In this document: one piece after another, positions 18,454 through 27,878 of the stretch
Layout: the number at the start of each line of letters is the position of its first letter
How positions within the stretch are numbered: position 1 is the first letter of the stretch
From: Shewanella putrefaciens
GTDB lineage: Bacteria; Pseudomonadota; Gammaproteobacteria; Enterobacterales; Shewanellaceae
DNA: 64,000 bases
Direction of reading: 5' to 3'
Assembly (NCBI RefSeq): GCF_016406305.1
Contig: NZ_CP066369.1
Span: forward strand, 3,738,501 to 3,802,500
Notes under the pieces: model-generated
What the model was told of the DNA's origin: nothing
The model's input: the letters and a program-made list of their open reading frames with translations, nothing else
Databases searched by the model: none
Program-made: the position numbers and the translations under genes

Positions 18454-18808
18454 AATTTACTGCTCCAACTCTGGTGTTTTAGGCTATTTTTTATCGCTGC
18501 TATATTGGATCTCAACTGCAATACTGAGTTCAATTTATCCAGTCTGCCGCGTTAATGCAACCAAGTTGTCTCTATTTCAATAAATCAAATATAACTTATT
18601 GTTTTAATATATTTTTAAAAATAATAAATTCAAATATACGACGGTATTCACAGTCTTATTGAACAAAATCGAATACGGCGGGTAAAAATCATCGGCGGGA
18701 ATATCTACTCAAGTGAATAGCATCAGCTCTAGCCACAATCTAGCCACAAAGTGCACTAGAGCGATTTTTGCGGTAAGTCTCATTCAACGAAAAATAAAGT
18801 GACAAGGG
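18454..18808. other. Intergenic region, 355 bp, aroG promoter region
   Basis: AT-rich spacer upstream of aroG that also holds the 3' flank of the TPR lipoprotein gene. The near-repeat TCTAGCCACAA occurs twice around 18730-18750. No small gene or clear operator is seen. Confidence 0.45.
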
Positions 18809-19999
18809 CTAATGCCGTTTCATCGCCTGTAATTTTGCCTGATAGCGGTGTTTATCTGTCTCATCAGCGCTCAATGCCATGGCTTTTTCCATATTGAGCT
18901 TAGCGCGTTTCTCATCCCCTAACGCCCAGTACGTTTGGGAAAGGCCAAAGAAAAACTCATGGCGATAATCCGCCCGCGCAAGCGCCCTTTGATACCAAGC
19001 CAAGGCTTCATCATATTGATGCTCATCAAAGGCTTGCTGCGCCATATCATAGTAGTAATAGGGATTGCGAATTCGCGCCAACTCAAGCACCTTATGGACT
19101 TCAGCCCATTCATCTAAGCGGCCTTGGTTCCCTAAAATTACCGCTAAGTTATAGAGTGTTGTCATATTATTCGCATCGAATTTTAGCGCGTAGCGATACA
19201 CTTGCTCGGCACGCTTTTCATCTCCTCTATGCCGATAAATAACCGCCAACGTATTGAATGCTGGTACAAATTTCCCCTCTTTTAAACCGGCTTTAATCAG
19301 AGCATAGGCTCGGTCTAAATCACCACTCACTAGGGCTTCTGCGGCCATATTATTGTAAAACATGGTAATTAACGTCTGCCGATTAATTTGGGTTTTATCG
19401 TATCCCCGCAAAGCCCGTTCCGGCATAAAATCAACGAGTATGGCACGGGATGAGACATACACAGTGTGCGTATTTGCCGGTGGCAGTAAACGTAGATTCA
19501 CATGGCCATTGATCAGATAAAAATCCCCTTGCTTATCCCACACAGGCTCAATGGCAATATCTTGAAACTCGGTCTCAATATTAAAAATATCCGCCAAGGC
19601 CGAGGTCATCACCACCAGCGACATGCAGTTACCCGCCCGCTGAGCGTAGGTTTCACTGGCGACTTGTGTCAGGTTATCTTGATATCGGAAATCACGCTGG
19701 GCACTGGTTTGATTGGCATTAATATAGTTGGCCAGCCATTCATGCGCGGCCAGAGTGTTAGTGTGGGATAGGCTATATCGTTCGAATGCACGCCTCACTT
19801 CAACCACGGCATCCGAAGGTAAATAGAAAATGTCCTCGGCTGATGGAATGCCTGTCACTGGCGCAAAAAGGTTATCGGCGAACAAAGATTCGACTTCATC
19901 GGCCTTGGGCACGGCAGGGCTTGAGCTACATGCCCACAATTGGCAAAGCAATAGGCCATAAATGGCACTCGAATAGACGGCTCGGAATAGTGTCGACAT
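18809..19999 (-). CDS. Lipoprotein with transglutaminase-like and TPR domains
   Basis: This 396-aa protein has a lipoprotein signal (LLLCQLWAC, Cys near residue 24). Residues 70-190 look like a degenerate transglutaminase/protease-like domain (QRAGNCMSLVVMTSALAD with a Cys, and INGHVNLRL with a His). From about residue 225 there are TPR repeats (NTLAVIYRHRGDEKRAEQVYRYAL, TTLYNLAVILGNQGRLDEWA, AWYQRALARADYRHEFFFGLSQTYWALGDEKRAKLNMEKAMAL). It probably sits at the inner or outer membrane facing the periplasm. Function unknown. GGGAGGATGT precedes the start. Confidence 0.82.
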   Translation of the reverse strand: MSTLFRAVYSSAIYGLLLCQLWACSSSPAVPKADEVESLFADNLFAPVTGIPSAEDIFYLPSDAVVEVRRAFERYSLSHTNTLAAHEWLANYINANQTSAQRDFRYQDNLTQVASETYAQRAGNCMSLVVMTSALADIFNIETEFQDIAIEPVWDKQGDFYLINGHVNLRLLPPANTHTVYVSSRAILVDFMPERALRGYDKTQINRQTLITMFYNNMAAEALVSGDLDRAYALIKAGLKEGKFVPAFNTLAVIYRHRGDEKRAEQVYRYALKFDANNMTTLYNLAVILGNQGRLDEWAEVHKVLELARIRNPYYYYDMAQQAFDEHQYDEALAWYQRALARADYRHEFFFGLSQTYWALGDEKRAKLNMEKAMALSADETDKHRYQAKLQAMKRH

Positions 20000-20172
20000 A
20001 CATCCTCCCAGACCATACGCTCTTTATTGAGCTTATTACATATGGCGAGAAAGGCGTTGTAAAATGGTTACAAAAAGTAAACATTCTTAAAAACCGTAGG
20101 GCAAACAGTCGAATTCAGAGTCAAACCTCACCCTGCTTGGCTGTTTACGCGGTTTAAGTTGCTCAAGCTCGG

Positions 20173-20505
20173 CTATTTTTGAGGATTATCGACCTTAATA
20201 TAGACTTCACGCTGCTGATAATCATAGGGACGATAGCTGTTTTCACCACAGGTGTAATAACGATAGGGTCGCATCTGCGGTATACAACCTATGGGCAGTG
20301 CCTGCAGGATCTGAATTTGTTCCTGCCTTCTAAGTGACTCCTGCCACTCAAAATCCTTCAGCACTTGATCGCGCACGGCAAAGGCATCGAAATGTTCGCT
20401 AGAACGCGTTACCACCACTTCACCGGCCAATACTGGTACGCAAAAACAACCTCCAATAACGACCGAGAGTCCCAATTGACGCACTTTGCCTGTAAATAAG
20501 CCCAT
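20173..20505 (-). CDS. Small secreted protein, hypothetical
   Basis: This 110-aa precursor has a Sec signal peptide (residues 1-27, ending VLAG). The mature part contains two cysteines (PIGCIPQM, YYTCGEN) that could form one disulphide, and tyrosine-rich sequence near the C-terminus. AAGGAG precedes the start at good spacing. It lies downstream of the amtB terminator on the same strand. No known family. Confidence 0.72.
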   Translation of the reverse strand: MGLFTGKVRQLGLSVVIGGCFCVPVLAGEVVVTRSSEHFDAFAVRDQVLKDFEWQESLRRQEQIQILQALPIGCIPQMRPYRYYTCGENSYRPYDYQQREVYIKVDNPQK

Positions 20506-20548
20506 AGGTCACTCCTTAATGGATAACAAAAACGCCGCTTTGGAAGGA

Positions 20549-20580
20549 TCAAAAAAGCAGAGCACTAGGCTCTGCTTTAC
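20549..20580 (-). terminator. Terminator of glnK-amtB
   Basis: On the minus strand AAGCAGAGC / GCTCTGCTT form a stem with a 5-nt loop followed by TTTTTT, about 45 bp beyond the amtB stop. Confidence 0.85.
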
Positions 20581-20624
20581 TATCCCGCGATCTAATCGCG
20601 GCATCAAGTCATATCAAGATGTTT

Positions 20625-21875
20625 TTAGCCGGCGCTTTTTACGGTCACAAACTCTGGGTAGGCGTCGATTCCGCAGTCAGAAGCATCCATTCCGTTGTAT
20701 TCCTCTTCCTCTGAAACACGGATCCCCATGGTCATCTTCAGTACAAACCACACCGCAAACGAGGCGCTAAATACCCAAGCAAAAATAATCGCCGCACCCG
20801 TTAGCTGAGCCGTGATAGTTGCATCTGCATTCGACAATGGCACGCACATTAACCCAAGGAAACCCGCCACACCATGCACAGAAATGGCGCCCACGGGATC
20901 ATCGATCTTTATCCGATCTAAGCCCACGATAGAAAACACCACTAAACCACCAGCAACCACGCCTATCACACCCGCCATCAACAACGAAGGAGAGAGAGGA
21001 TCGGCGGTAATCGCCACTAAGCCCGCGAGGATGCCGTTGAGGATCATAGTGAGATCCGCTTTGCCCCAAATCATCTTACAGACGATAAGTGCTGAGATAG
21101 CGCCAAATGCCGCCGCAGTATTCGTGTTCACAAACACTTTAGCCACCGAACTTGCGTTCGCCGCATCGGACACCATAAGTTGCGAGCCACCGTTAAAACC
21201 AAACCAACCCATCCACAGAATAAACATCCCTAATGTAGCCATAGGCAAGTTAGAACCAGGAATAGGATTGACTTGACCATTCGGGCCATATTTCCCCTTA
21301 CGAGCGCCGAGCAATAACACGCCTGCGATGGCCGCTGCAGCCCCAGTCATATGCACTATGCCACTGCCTGCAAAGTCCACAAAACCGAGTTTAGCGATAA
21401 AACCTTGGCCCCAGGTCCAATAACCTTCCACAGGGTAGATAACCGCTGTCATCACAACCGAGAAAAACAGGAAAGCCCAGAGCTTCATCCGTTCCGCCAC
21501 CGCGCCAGAAACAATGGACATCGCCGTTGCGACAAACACCACTTGGAAGAAGAAATCCGACTCCAGCGCATGGCTCGCATCCGAGGCTTGTGAGCCTATG
21601 AGCGTCCCGATAGAAGGCAACCAACCGCCCTCGGTATTATCGACGTACATAATGTTGTAGCCGACGAGCAAATACATCACACAGGCAATCGCATAGAGAA
21701 CCACGTTTTTAGTTAAAATTTCAGTGGTATTTTTTGAGCGAACAAGGCCCGCCTCCAGCATGGCAAATCCCGCCGCCATCCACATCACCAATGCGCCTGA
21801 GATCAAAAAGTAGAAGGTATCGAGTGCAAAGCGCAGCTCAGAAACTGTCACACCTAATTTTGTTAATTCTTCCAT
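20625..21875 (-). CDS. amtB: Ammonium transporter AmtB
   Basis: This 416-aa integral membrane protein has about 11 hydrophobic segments and the Amt hallmarks DFAGSGIVHMTGAAAAIAG, LGMFILWMGWFGFNGGS and DDPVGAISVHGVAGFLG, which contain the twin pore histidines. It conducts NH3/NH4+ across the inner membrane when nitrogen is limiting and is closed by GlnK. I start it at 21875 (MEELTKLG), which follows AAGGGG; longer starts would overlap glnK. The glnK stop is 10 bp upstream, so the two form the classic glnK-amtB pair, here with glnK first. Confidence 0.95.
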   Translation of the reverse strand: MEELTKLGVTVSELRFALDTFYFLISGALVMWMAAGFAMLEAGLVRSKNTTEILTKNVVLYAIACVMYLLVGYNIMYVDNTEGGWLPSIGTLIGSQASDASHALESDFFFQVVFVATAMSIVSGAVAERMKLWAFLFFSVVMTAVIYPVEGYWTWGQGFIAKLGFVDFAGSGIVHMTGAAAAIAGVLLLGARKGKYGPNGQVNPIPGSNLPMATLGMFILWMGWFGFNGGSQLMVSDAANASSVAKVFVNTNTAAAFGAISALIVCKMIWGKADLTMILNGILAGLVAITADPLSPSLLMAGVIGVVAGGLVVFSIVGLDRIKIDDPVGAISVHGVAGFLGLMCVPLSNADATITAQLTGAAIIFAWVFSASFAVWFVLKMTMGIRVSEEEEYNGMDASDCGIDAYPEFVTVKSAG

Positions 21876-21885
21876 CATCAGCCCC

Positions 21886-22224
21886 TTATAGCGCTTCAGT
21901 ATCGAGTTCACCCGTACGAATACGGATAGCCTGTTCTAAGTCGACGACAAAGATCTTGCCGTCGCCAATTTTTCCCGTATGAGCCGCCGTCGTAATCGCT
22001 TCAATCAGCATGTCGAGATTCTCAGCTTTAGTGGCAATTTCGAGTTTTACTTTTGGCAAAAAATCCACCTGATATTCAGCGCCACGGTACAACTCTGTGT
22101 GCCCTTTCTGACGGCCAAAACCTTTAACTTCGGTCACCGTCATACCCTCAATACCAATTCCGGCAATAGCTTCACGGACATCATCCAATTTAAATGGCTT
22201 GATGATAGCGCTGACTAGTTTCAT
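21886..22224 (-). CDS. glnK: Nitrogen regulatory P-II protein GlnK/GlnB
   Basis: A 112-aa protein with the complete P-II sequence: MKLVSAIIKPFKLDDVREAI, GFGRQKGHTELYRGAEY with the uridylylated Tyr51, and TGKIGDGKIFVV. P-II proteins sense glutamine and 2-oxoglutarate and regulate NtrB, GlnE and AmtB. Pairing with amtB argues for the GlnK type. The start at 22224 has an ideal GGAGG site; an upstream GTG is less likely. A sigma-54-like promoter and an NtrC-like palindrome lie upstream. Confidence 0.95.
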   Translation of the reverse strand: MKLVSAIIKPFKLDDVREAIAGIGIEGMTVTEVKGFGRQKGHTELYRGAEYQVDFLPKVKLEIATKAENLDMLIEAITTAAHTGKIGDGKIFVVDLEQAIRIRTGELDTEAL

Positions 22225-22271
22225 CCTGACCTCCAAAAAACACGATTGTTATTAACTTGTATCAAAGGTAA

Positions 22272-22287
22272 TTCAATCATTGGGCCA
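22272..22287 (-). promoter_or_regulatory. Sigma-54-like promoter for glnK-amtB
   Basis: On the minus strand TGGCCCAATGATTGAA matches the -24/-12 consensus TGGCAC-N5-TTGC except at two positions, including the C of the -12 element. It lies about 50 bp before glnK with an NtrC-like site about 65 bp further upstream. Suggestive, not proven. Confidence 0.5.
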
Positions 22288-22350
22288 AAAATTCAATCAA
22301 TTGATTTATAAAAGTTTTACTACAAACACCCACGACACCGCGCTCAAAAA

Positions 22351-22367
22351 TGCACCACACTTGTGCA
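22351..22367. promoter_or_regulatory. NtrC-binding palindrome
   Basis: TGCACCACACTTGTGCA matches the NtrC consensus TGCACC-N5-GGTGCA in 11 of 12 defined positions. Its distance from the sigma-54-like promoter is normal for an NtrC enhancer. Confidence 0.7.
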
Positions 22368-22520
22368 TACCACAGGGCAACGCACCCTTTTAGTGAGCAA
22401 TTTAAGTGCAACTTTTATTCGACCTTAGGCCTATTGGTAAGCGCACTGATTTGGGGTTTACTGACATGGCCTCAAAAAATGTGGATGTCACCATCCAATC
22501 CAGCGCAGAAGGAATGCCCG

Positions 22521-23063
22521 ATGTTAAAACCCGAAGAATGCGTGCTTGTTATCGTCGATGTGCAGGGAAAGCTTGCTCAAATCATGGACAGCACTGAAAA
22601 GCTGCACCAACAGTTGCAGACCTTAATCCAAGGCGCACAGCTATTTGAAATCCCTATTTTATGGTTGGAGCAACTGCCCGATAAACTTGGTGCAACCAGT
22701 CCAGAGTTGCAAAGCTTGCTGGCGAAAACCGCCTTACCCATTGCGAAACAGCATTTTAGTGGCTGGCACTGCGATGAATTTGCCCAAGCATTAACTAAGA
22801 CCAATCGCAAACACGTCATACTGGCGGGTATTGAAACCCATGTGTGTGTGTACCAAACCTGTTGTGACCTTATCGCACAGCAATATTCGGTGCATTTAGT
22901 CGCAGATGGCGTCTCGTCACGCAGCGCCGATAATAAACAACTGGGTATTCAGATGATGACGGCCAGAGGTGCCCTATTAACCAATGTGGAATCGCTGTTA
23001 TTTGAATTACAGCATCAAGCCCAAGGCGAACGCTTTAGAGCCCTGATTAAACTGATTAAATAA
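22521..23063 (+). CDS. Isochorismatase-family cysteine hydrolase
   Basis: This 180-aa protein has the triad pattern of the family: Asp in VIVDVQGKLA (about residue 13), Lys in the AKQHF region, and the nucleophilic Cys in GIETHVCVYQTCCDL (about residue 110). These enzymes hydrolyse isochorismate, nicotinamide or other amides; the YcaC-like subgroup fits this length best. The start at 22521 follows AAGGA; the frame is open upstream to 22350 but that stretch contains the NtrC site. It diverges from glnK-amtB and may share nitrogen control. Confidence 0.88.
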   Translation: MLKPEECVLVIVDVQGKLAQIMDSTEKLHQQLQTLIQGAQLFEIPILWLEQLPDKLGATSPELQSLLAKTALPIAKQHFSGWHCDEFAQALTKTNRKHVILAGIETHVCVYQTCCDLIAQQYSVHLVADGVSSRSADNKQLGIQMMTARGALLTNVESLLFELQHQAQGERFRALIKLIK

Positions 23064-23073
23064 TCTGTAATAT

Positions 23074-23116
23074 AAAAAAAGCCCCCGCATTTTGACTCTG
23101 CGGGGGCTTTTGTTTA
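23074..23116. terminator. Bidirectional terminator between the hydrolase gene and nrfA
   Basis: A GC-rich stem GCCCCCGCA / TGCGGGGGC with a run of seven A before and TTTTGTTT after lies between two convergent genes. Confidence 0.9.
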
Positions 23117-23151
23117 TATGAGGAGTTAGCTCATAGGGTGAATGTCACACC

Positions 23152-24555
23152 TTATTTATAAGTGGCTTCGCGTTTTTTCGCTTCTTCATCCCACTTAGGT
23201 AACATGTCTTTCTTGAATGCTTCTTTCTCTGCATTCATCTTATCCATGTCCATACCTAATGCTGCTTGTGCCTTCGCTTTGGTAGAGATATCAGGAATAG
23301 CGATTGGATCTGTAATGCCTTTTTTCGCTAATAACTGTGCTAACTTAACCCGCGCATCGGCCGCTTTATTCACTGAAGTACCTAAAACACGTAGGGCTTC
23401 TTCAGGAGCATGAGCCGCAACACCATGGGAAGCAATCGCTAAATCCCAGCGCCATTGAGCATGACGGATATCGGTCAGGATAGGCTTCATTTCAGCTTCA
23501 GTTGCACCTAATTCCCACGCTTTAGCAGCTTCGAAGTGCGCTTTCACTAATTGCTCTTCCGCTTTCAGTTTCATTTCTTTAACTTTAGCTTTACGTTCAT
23601 TAGTGACGCCAACTAAGAATTCTTTCGTTTGGCTATGGCAAGTTGCACAGGTTTCTTCGAAACGGTCAAATGGATTACCCACTTTATGATCGGTAAATTT
23701 CTTACCTTCAGGGCTAGTCACTTTTGGCATATGGCAGTCAACACAACTGACATTATTTTTACCATGAATACCCAGTTTCCAAGTTTCATACTCTGGATGT
23801 TGCGCTTTTAACATGGGTGTTTTAGACAGCGCATGAGTCCAATCGGAGAACTCGATACCGTCATAGTAAACTTCCATCTGGTCAACAGTTATGCCCATAT
23901 CCCAAGGGAATTTGACGAAACCTTTTTTGTCTTCTTTTTTCTCAAAATAGTATTCAACGTGGCACTGGCCGCACACCATAGATTGCTTGTCTTTCTTCGA
24001 TGCATTAGCAAATGGCGTACCGAGAGCATCCATTGCACGGTCTACATAAGGACGAGAAATACGTAACTTTGGCGAGCCTTTTTCATGACAATCACCACAG
24101 CCAATAGTGTTAGTGACTTCAGGGCCACCCTTAGCCCATTTACCTTTGAAGTAGCCATCTTCACCTTGCTCTTCAATTAAGCGAGGTACGTCAGGGCTCT
24201 TACAGCTCCAACATGCCATAGGCAATGGACCATCTTCCGCATTTTTAGGCGCACCAGTACGTAGGGTATTACGCACGTCGGTCACGGCATACATATGGCC
24301 GCGAGGAGCGTTGTAATCTTTTGCGAATGCATAGCCAGCCCACAGGATCACCATATTAGGATCCTGGCCAATCGCATCGACAAGCTCTTCACTCTTTGAA
24401 GTGTCATGCCAGCTATTGTATTGATTTTTAAATTTATCTTTATAAACTTCATTACGAGGTTCGGTTTTATCACTCGCCATCGCGCCCGCCGCCATGAAGC
24501 TGGCGGCAACCAATGCACTCAGTGCAAGGGACTTACCTGTCATCTTCTTCATCAT
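23152..24555 (-). CDS. nrfA: Periplasmic nitrite reductase (cytochrome c552) NrfA
   Basis: This 467-aa precursor has a Sec signal peptide (ending AMA). Five heme sites are visible: the catalytic CWSCK, whose Lys replaces the usual His ligand, then CGDCH, CGQCH, CVDCH and CATCH. NrfA reduces nitrite to ammonium with six electrons in anaerobic respiration. No nrfBCD genes are adjacent, which fits Shewanella, where CymA is known to supply electrons. The divergent narQ-narP genes encode the nitrate/nitrite-sensing pair, and the shared spacer holds NarP-, FNR- and CRP-like sites. Confidence 0.97.
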   Translation of the reverse strand: MMKKMTGKSLALSALVAASFMAAGAMASDKTEPRNEVYKDKFKNQYNSWHDTSKSEELVDAIGQDPNMVILWAGYAFAKDYNAPRGHMYAVTDVRNTLRTGAPKNAEDGPLPMACWSCKSPDVPRLIEEQGEDGYFKGKWAKGGPEVTNTIGCGDCHEKGSPKLRISRPYVDRAMDALGTPFANASKKDKQSMVCGQCHVEYYFEKKEDKKGFVKFPWDMGITVDQMEVYYDGIEFSDWTHALSKTPMLKAQHPEYETWKLGIHGKNNVSCVDCHMPKVTSPEGKKFTDHKVGNPFDRFEETCATCHSQTKEFLVGVTNERKAKVKEMKLKAEEQLVKAHFEAAKAWELGATEAEMKPILTDIRHAQWRWDLAIASHGVAAHAPEEALRVLGTSVNKAADARVKLAQLLAKKGITDPIAIPDISTKAKAQAALGMDMDKMNAEKEAFKKDMLPKWDEEAKKREATYK

Positions 24556-24634
24556 CTCATCTCCGTGTTACATTATTGTAGTGAATCACGACATCTCCAA
24601 CGCCAAAGTTAGTGGCTTAATACCTCCAAAAATA

Positions 24635-24650
24635 TACCTCTTAGGGGGTA
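24635..24650. promoter_or_regulatory. NarP/NarL 7-2-7 operator
   Basis: TACCTCT-TA-GGGGGTA is an inverted pair of NarP-type heptamers (TACYYMT) with the 2-bp spacing that NarP prefers. A further heptamer-like TACCTCC starts at 24621. It sits between nrfA and narQ, so NarP may act on nrfA and on its own operon. Confidence 0.75.
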
Positions 24651-24663
24651 TCTGGCGCGAAAT

Positions 24664-24677
24664 TTGCGCTAGATCAA
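24664..24677. promoter_or_regulatory. FNR/EtrA-like site upstream of nrfA
   Basis: TTGCGCTAGATCAA has one perfect and one imperfect FNR half-site (consensus TTGAT-N4-ATCAA). The identical 14-mer occurs upstream of ttrB at 58368. Confidence 0.65.
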
Positions 24678-24685
24678 AATGTAAT

Positions 24686-24701
24686 AGTGTTGTTGTTCAC
24701 A
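24686..24701. promoter_or_regulatory. CRP-like site between nrfA and narQ
   Basis: AGTGTTGTTGTTCACA has a perfect right half (TCACA) and GTG in the left half with 6-bp spacing. CRP is a known regulator of anaerobic respiration in Shewanella; this particular site is inferred. Confidence 0.45.
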
Positions 24702-24797
24702 CTTTTATGTTTTTGTTAATGTAGTACATTATTTTCTAATGTAAAAAACACAGCTAAAGTGCCATCCGTAAATATTAATCAACTGGATAGTAGACAC

Positions 24798-26603
24798 ATG
24801 AAACAGGGCAGTCTCACCTCTAAAATACTAGGGGTAATGTTAGTATTGATTTTGCTTTCTAGCAGCCTTGCCATCTTCGCAATCATCAATTTGTCTTACA
24901 GTTTAGGCGATGCTAGGGCCATTAATGCCTCGGGCTCCCTGCGGATGCAAAGTTATCGGCTGATGTTTTATGCCAATTCAGGCAGCGAGGACGCACAGGA
25001 AAAAATCGTCGAATTTGAAGCAACGCTTCACTCAGAGGCACTACAACCCTCCACAGACTGGCTTAGCCCCCAAAAAATAGCCGACCAATACCAGCTCGTC
25101 ATAGATAAATGGCTGGTGATGAAATACTACATAGAGCAGGAAAACTCCCGCGACTATGCCGCTTCCCTCAAAGATTTTGTCGATACCATAGATTTATTGG
25201 TGCTAGAGATGGAACATCACGCCGCCTTTAAGCTGCGGCTGCTCGCTGCCAGCCAGATTTTTGGATTAGGGCTGATGCTCGGCATCGCTTTTCTAGCCGT
25301 GCGTTTTACCAAACGCAAAGTGGTTGTGCCGTTACAGCAATTAATGGAGTCGGCCAACACGATTTCCAAGGGCAACTTCGAGATTGAAATGCCCGAGACC
25401 GAGTATATAGAACTCACCGCACTCACCCATGCACTGCAAAAAACGGCCAAGGAGTTAGCAACCCTATACGGTAACTTAGAATCCCAGGTCACTGAAAAAA
25501 CCTTAGCGCTGACACGAGCAAATAACGAGCTGGCGTTCCTATATGATAACCTATTGACATTAAACGCAAATAAACTCGACTACAAGGCATTAAAAGCCGT
25601 ATTAAATCAATTAAAAAACTATGAGTCGCTCGACTATCTTAGGCTTATTATCCAATACCCTGAACAGGAACTAGAGATTATTCAAGCTGATGGGGGTTGG
25701 CCGAGTGACCCTGTAGCGAGCACCCGCTTCCAGTTACAATTTGAGCAAGCGGATCTGGGCTACTTAGAACTGATCTCGGTGCAGGAACCCAATACCGCGC
25801 TGTTTAACAACTTCGCCATCATGCTCACCCGCTCCATAGTGATCCACAACGCGACGGAGCAGAGGCAGCAACTGGCACTGATGGAAGAGCGCGGAGTCAT
25901 AGCGCGGGAGTTACACGATTCCCTGGGCCAAGTATTATCCTTCCTTAAAATTCAAATTAGCTTACTGCGTAAAAACTTAGATTACAGTTGCCGTAGCCCT
26001 GCGGTAGAAAATCAATTAACGGAAATCAATGAAGGCGTAAGCACTGCATATGTGCAGCTAAGGGAACTGCTCTCGACCTTTAGATTAACGATTAAAGAAC
26101 CGAATTTGAAAAACGCACTCGAAGCCATGCTAGAGCAGCTCAGGACCAAAACAGACATACAAATCAACCTAGATTACAAACTGGCCCCCCAATGGCTTGA
26201 AGCTAAACAACATATCCATATTCTGCAAATCACCCGTGAAGCGACGCTTAATGCCATTAAACATGCTAATGCCAGCATCATTAATATCCGCTGTTATAAG
26301 GATGACAAAGGAATGGTCAATATCAGTGTCAGCGATAACGGAATTGGGATAGGGTACTTAAAAGAACGCGATCAGCACTTTGGCATAGGGATCATGCACG
26401 AACGAGCCAGTAAGTTAGCGGGTTACGTTGTATTTAGCAGTAATAGTAAGTCCCCTGTCGATGGCCAGACAGAGGTGACACAGCAAACACAGCAAACACA
26501 AAGTGGTACTCTCACGACCACAATAGACAGCGAACTGAGCCTTCCACAAGGAACAAAAGTCACGCTGATTTTCCCTTCTCAACAGGAGCCTGCAAATGGG
26601 TAA
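24798..26603 (+). CDS. narQ: Nitrate/nitrite sensor histidine kinase NarQ
   Basis: The protein is about 601 aa, with two transmembrane helices (about residues 10-32 and 155-175) around a periplasmic sensor domain. The P-box-like segment ARAINASGSLRMQSYRLMFY binds nitrate in NarX/NarQ. After the second helix come a HAMP domain, a GAF-like region, and a HisKA_3 kinase core (VIARELHDSLGQVLSFLKIQ with the phospho-His) with HATPase motifs SDNGIGIG and GIGIMHERA. The start at 24798 (MKQGS) places the first helix normally; an upstream GTG at 24759 is possible. It overlaps narP by 8 bp. Confidence 0.93.
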   Translation: MKQGSLTSKILGVMLVLILLSSSLAIFAIINLSYSLGDARAINASGSLRMQSYRLMFYANSGSEDAQEKIVEFEATLHSEALQPSTDWLSPQKIADQYQLVIDKWLVMKYYIEQENSRDYAASLKDFVDTIDLLVLEMEHHAAFKLRLLAASQIFGLGLMLGIAFLAVRFTKRKVVVPLQQLMESANTISKGNFEIEMPETEYIELTALTHALQKTAKELATLYGNLESQVTEKTLALTRANNELAFLYDNLLTLNANKLDYKALKAVLNQLKNYESLDYLRLIIQYPEQELEIIQADGGWPSDPVASTRFQLQFEQADLGYLELISVQEPNTALFNNFAIMLTRSIVIHNATEQRQQLALMEERGVIARELHDSLGQVLSFLKIQISLLRKNLDYSCRSPAVENQLTEINEGVSTAYVQLRELLSTFRLTIKEPNLKNALEAMLEQLRTKTDIQINLDYKLAPQWLEAKQHIHILQITREATLNAIKHANASIINIRCYKDDKGMVNISVSDNGIGIGYLKERDQHFGIGIMHERASKLAGYVVFSSNSKSPVDGQTEVTQQTQQTQSGTLTTTIDSELSLPQGTKVTLIFPSQQEPANG

Positions 26604-27225
26604 ACCTTATTCCGTTCTGGTGGTCGATGATCATCCTCTTTTACGCAAGGGCATATGCCAACTGATCGCCTCAGATCCTGATTTTAGCCTCTTTGGTGAA
26701 GCGGGCAGTGGCCTAGACGCCCTGAGCGCTGTGGCTACGGATGAACCCGATATCATCTTGCTTGATCTGAATATGAAAGGCATGACAGGCCTAGATACCC
26801 TCAACGCCATGCGCCAAGAGGGTGTGACCTCGCGCATAGTGATCCTTACCGTATCCGATGCAAAACAGGATGTTATCCGCCTGCTACGTGCGGGAGCCGA
26901 CGGTTATTTGCTCAAAGACACTGAGCCAGATTTACTGCTAGATAAACTCAAAAATGCCATGTTAGGCCATAGAGTCATCAGCGATGAAGTCGAAGAATAT
27001 CTCTATGAGCTCAAAGACGCGGCCGACGAGCAAGAATGGCTGTCGAGCCTCACGCCTAGGGAGTTACAAATTCTGCAACAGTTGGCAGAAGGGCTAAGCA
27101 ACCGTATGATTTCAGAGCATTTACATATCAGTGAAGGCACGGTTAAAGTACATGTGAAAAACCTACTGCGTAAGGCAAATGCCAAGTCGAGAACCGAAAT
27201 GGCGGTAAGATATCTCAATCATTAG
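26596..27225 (+). CDS. narP: Nitrate/nitrite response regulator NarP
   Basis: This 209-aa protein has a receiver domain (VVDDHPLLRKG, phospho-acceptor Asp57 in IILLDLNMKG, Lys in LLKDTEP) and a LuxR-type HTH (LTPRELQILQQLAEGLSNRMISEHLHISEGTVKVHVKNLLRKA). The partner kinase is the overlapping narQ. The 7-2-7 operator before nrfA fits its DNA preference. A perfect terminator follows. Confidence 0.95.
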   Translation: MGKPYSVLVVDDHPLLRKGICQLIASDPDFSLFGEAGSGLDALSAVATDEPDIILLDLNMKGMTGLDTLNAMRQEGVTSRIVILTVSDAKQDVIRLLRAGADGYLLKDTEPDLLLDKLKNAMLGHRVISDEVEEYLYELKDAADEQEWLSSLTPRELQILQQLAEGLSNRMISEHLHISEGTVKVHVKNLLRKANAKSRTEMAVRYLNH

Positions 27226-27241
27226 TCCCAGAGTACGGCTG

Positions 27242-27279
27242 AAATAATAAAGGCAATCATTTGATTGCCTTTATTATTT
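27242..27279. terminator. Terminator after narP
   Basis: A perfect palindrome reads AAATAATAAAGGCAATCA on one arm and its complement on the other. It lies between convergent narP and the yacL-like gene and can act on both. Confidence 0.88.
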
Positions 27280-27311
27280 CAGCGCCGATAAAGAAAAATG
27301 CAGTGGCTCAC

Positions 27312-27686
27312 CTAACAGCCCTTTTGCACAAACTCGTACCAACTTAATAGGGCTTGCTCAAAGTCCTCTAGACCACAATAGGCCTCAGACTCCGCATCAT
27401 AGAGCGACATCGCCTCTTCAAGTTCAAACTCTTGCTCAAAACCTAAGGTATTAGCAAAGACTCGCGCCTGCTCGCGCTCTAACTCTAAGGTAAAATCATT
27501 GCCAACGAGGCGCCATGAGGTGAGTTTGTCAGCCTGAATATCTTTTATTACATCCAACACTTGCTGAACTTTGGCTAACTCTGGCCCTAACTCTTCAGAA
27601 AACCACTGGCCTAGCACTTCATGATCCATGCTAAAGGTGGCTAAATAAGTGCCAGTCAAACTGTTACGCCTAAATTCATATTCCAT
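27312..27686 (-). CDS. yacL: YacL-like protein (UPF0231)
   Basis: This 124-aa acidic protein starts MEYEFRRNSLTGTYLATFSMDHEVLGQWFSEELG and has SLYDAESEAYCGLEDF near the C-terminus, matching E. coli YacL along its full length. No molecular function is known for the family. The ATG at 27686 matches the family N-terminus; the frame is open seven codons further upstream. Confidence 0.88.
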   Translation of the reverse strand: MEYEFRRNSLTGTYLATFSMDHEVLGQWFSEELGPELAKVQQVLDVIKDIQADKLTSWRLVGNDFTLELEREQARVFANTLGFEQEFELEEAMSLYDAESEAYCGLEDFEQALLSWYEFVQKGC

Positions 27687-27878
27687 TTTGTGTTCTCTAT
27701 ACGTCACGACTTGAAACTAATTTTAACCTATCACAGCGTAAGTTGCTCGGCTTGCCACTCACACACTCGACACTTATTCAGTAATCTGGGGAATCACTAT
27801 CCTCAGCAGCAGGCTTCATTTCCATAAAAAAATCAGTTAGCTTGAATGCATAGTTGAGTAAAAGAATGGAACACAATA

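Noticed and set aside
22350..22520. N-terminal extension of the isochorismatase-family gene
   Set aside because: The family N-terminus begins at 22521 behind AAGGA, and the extension runs through the NtrC palindrome.
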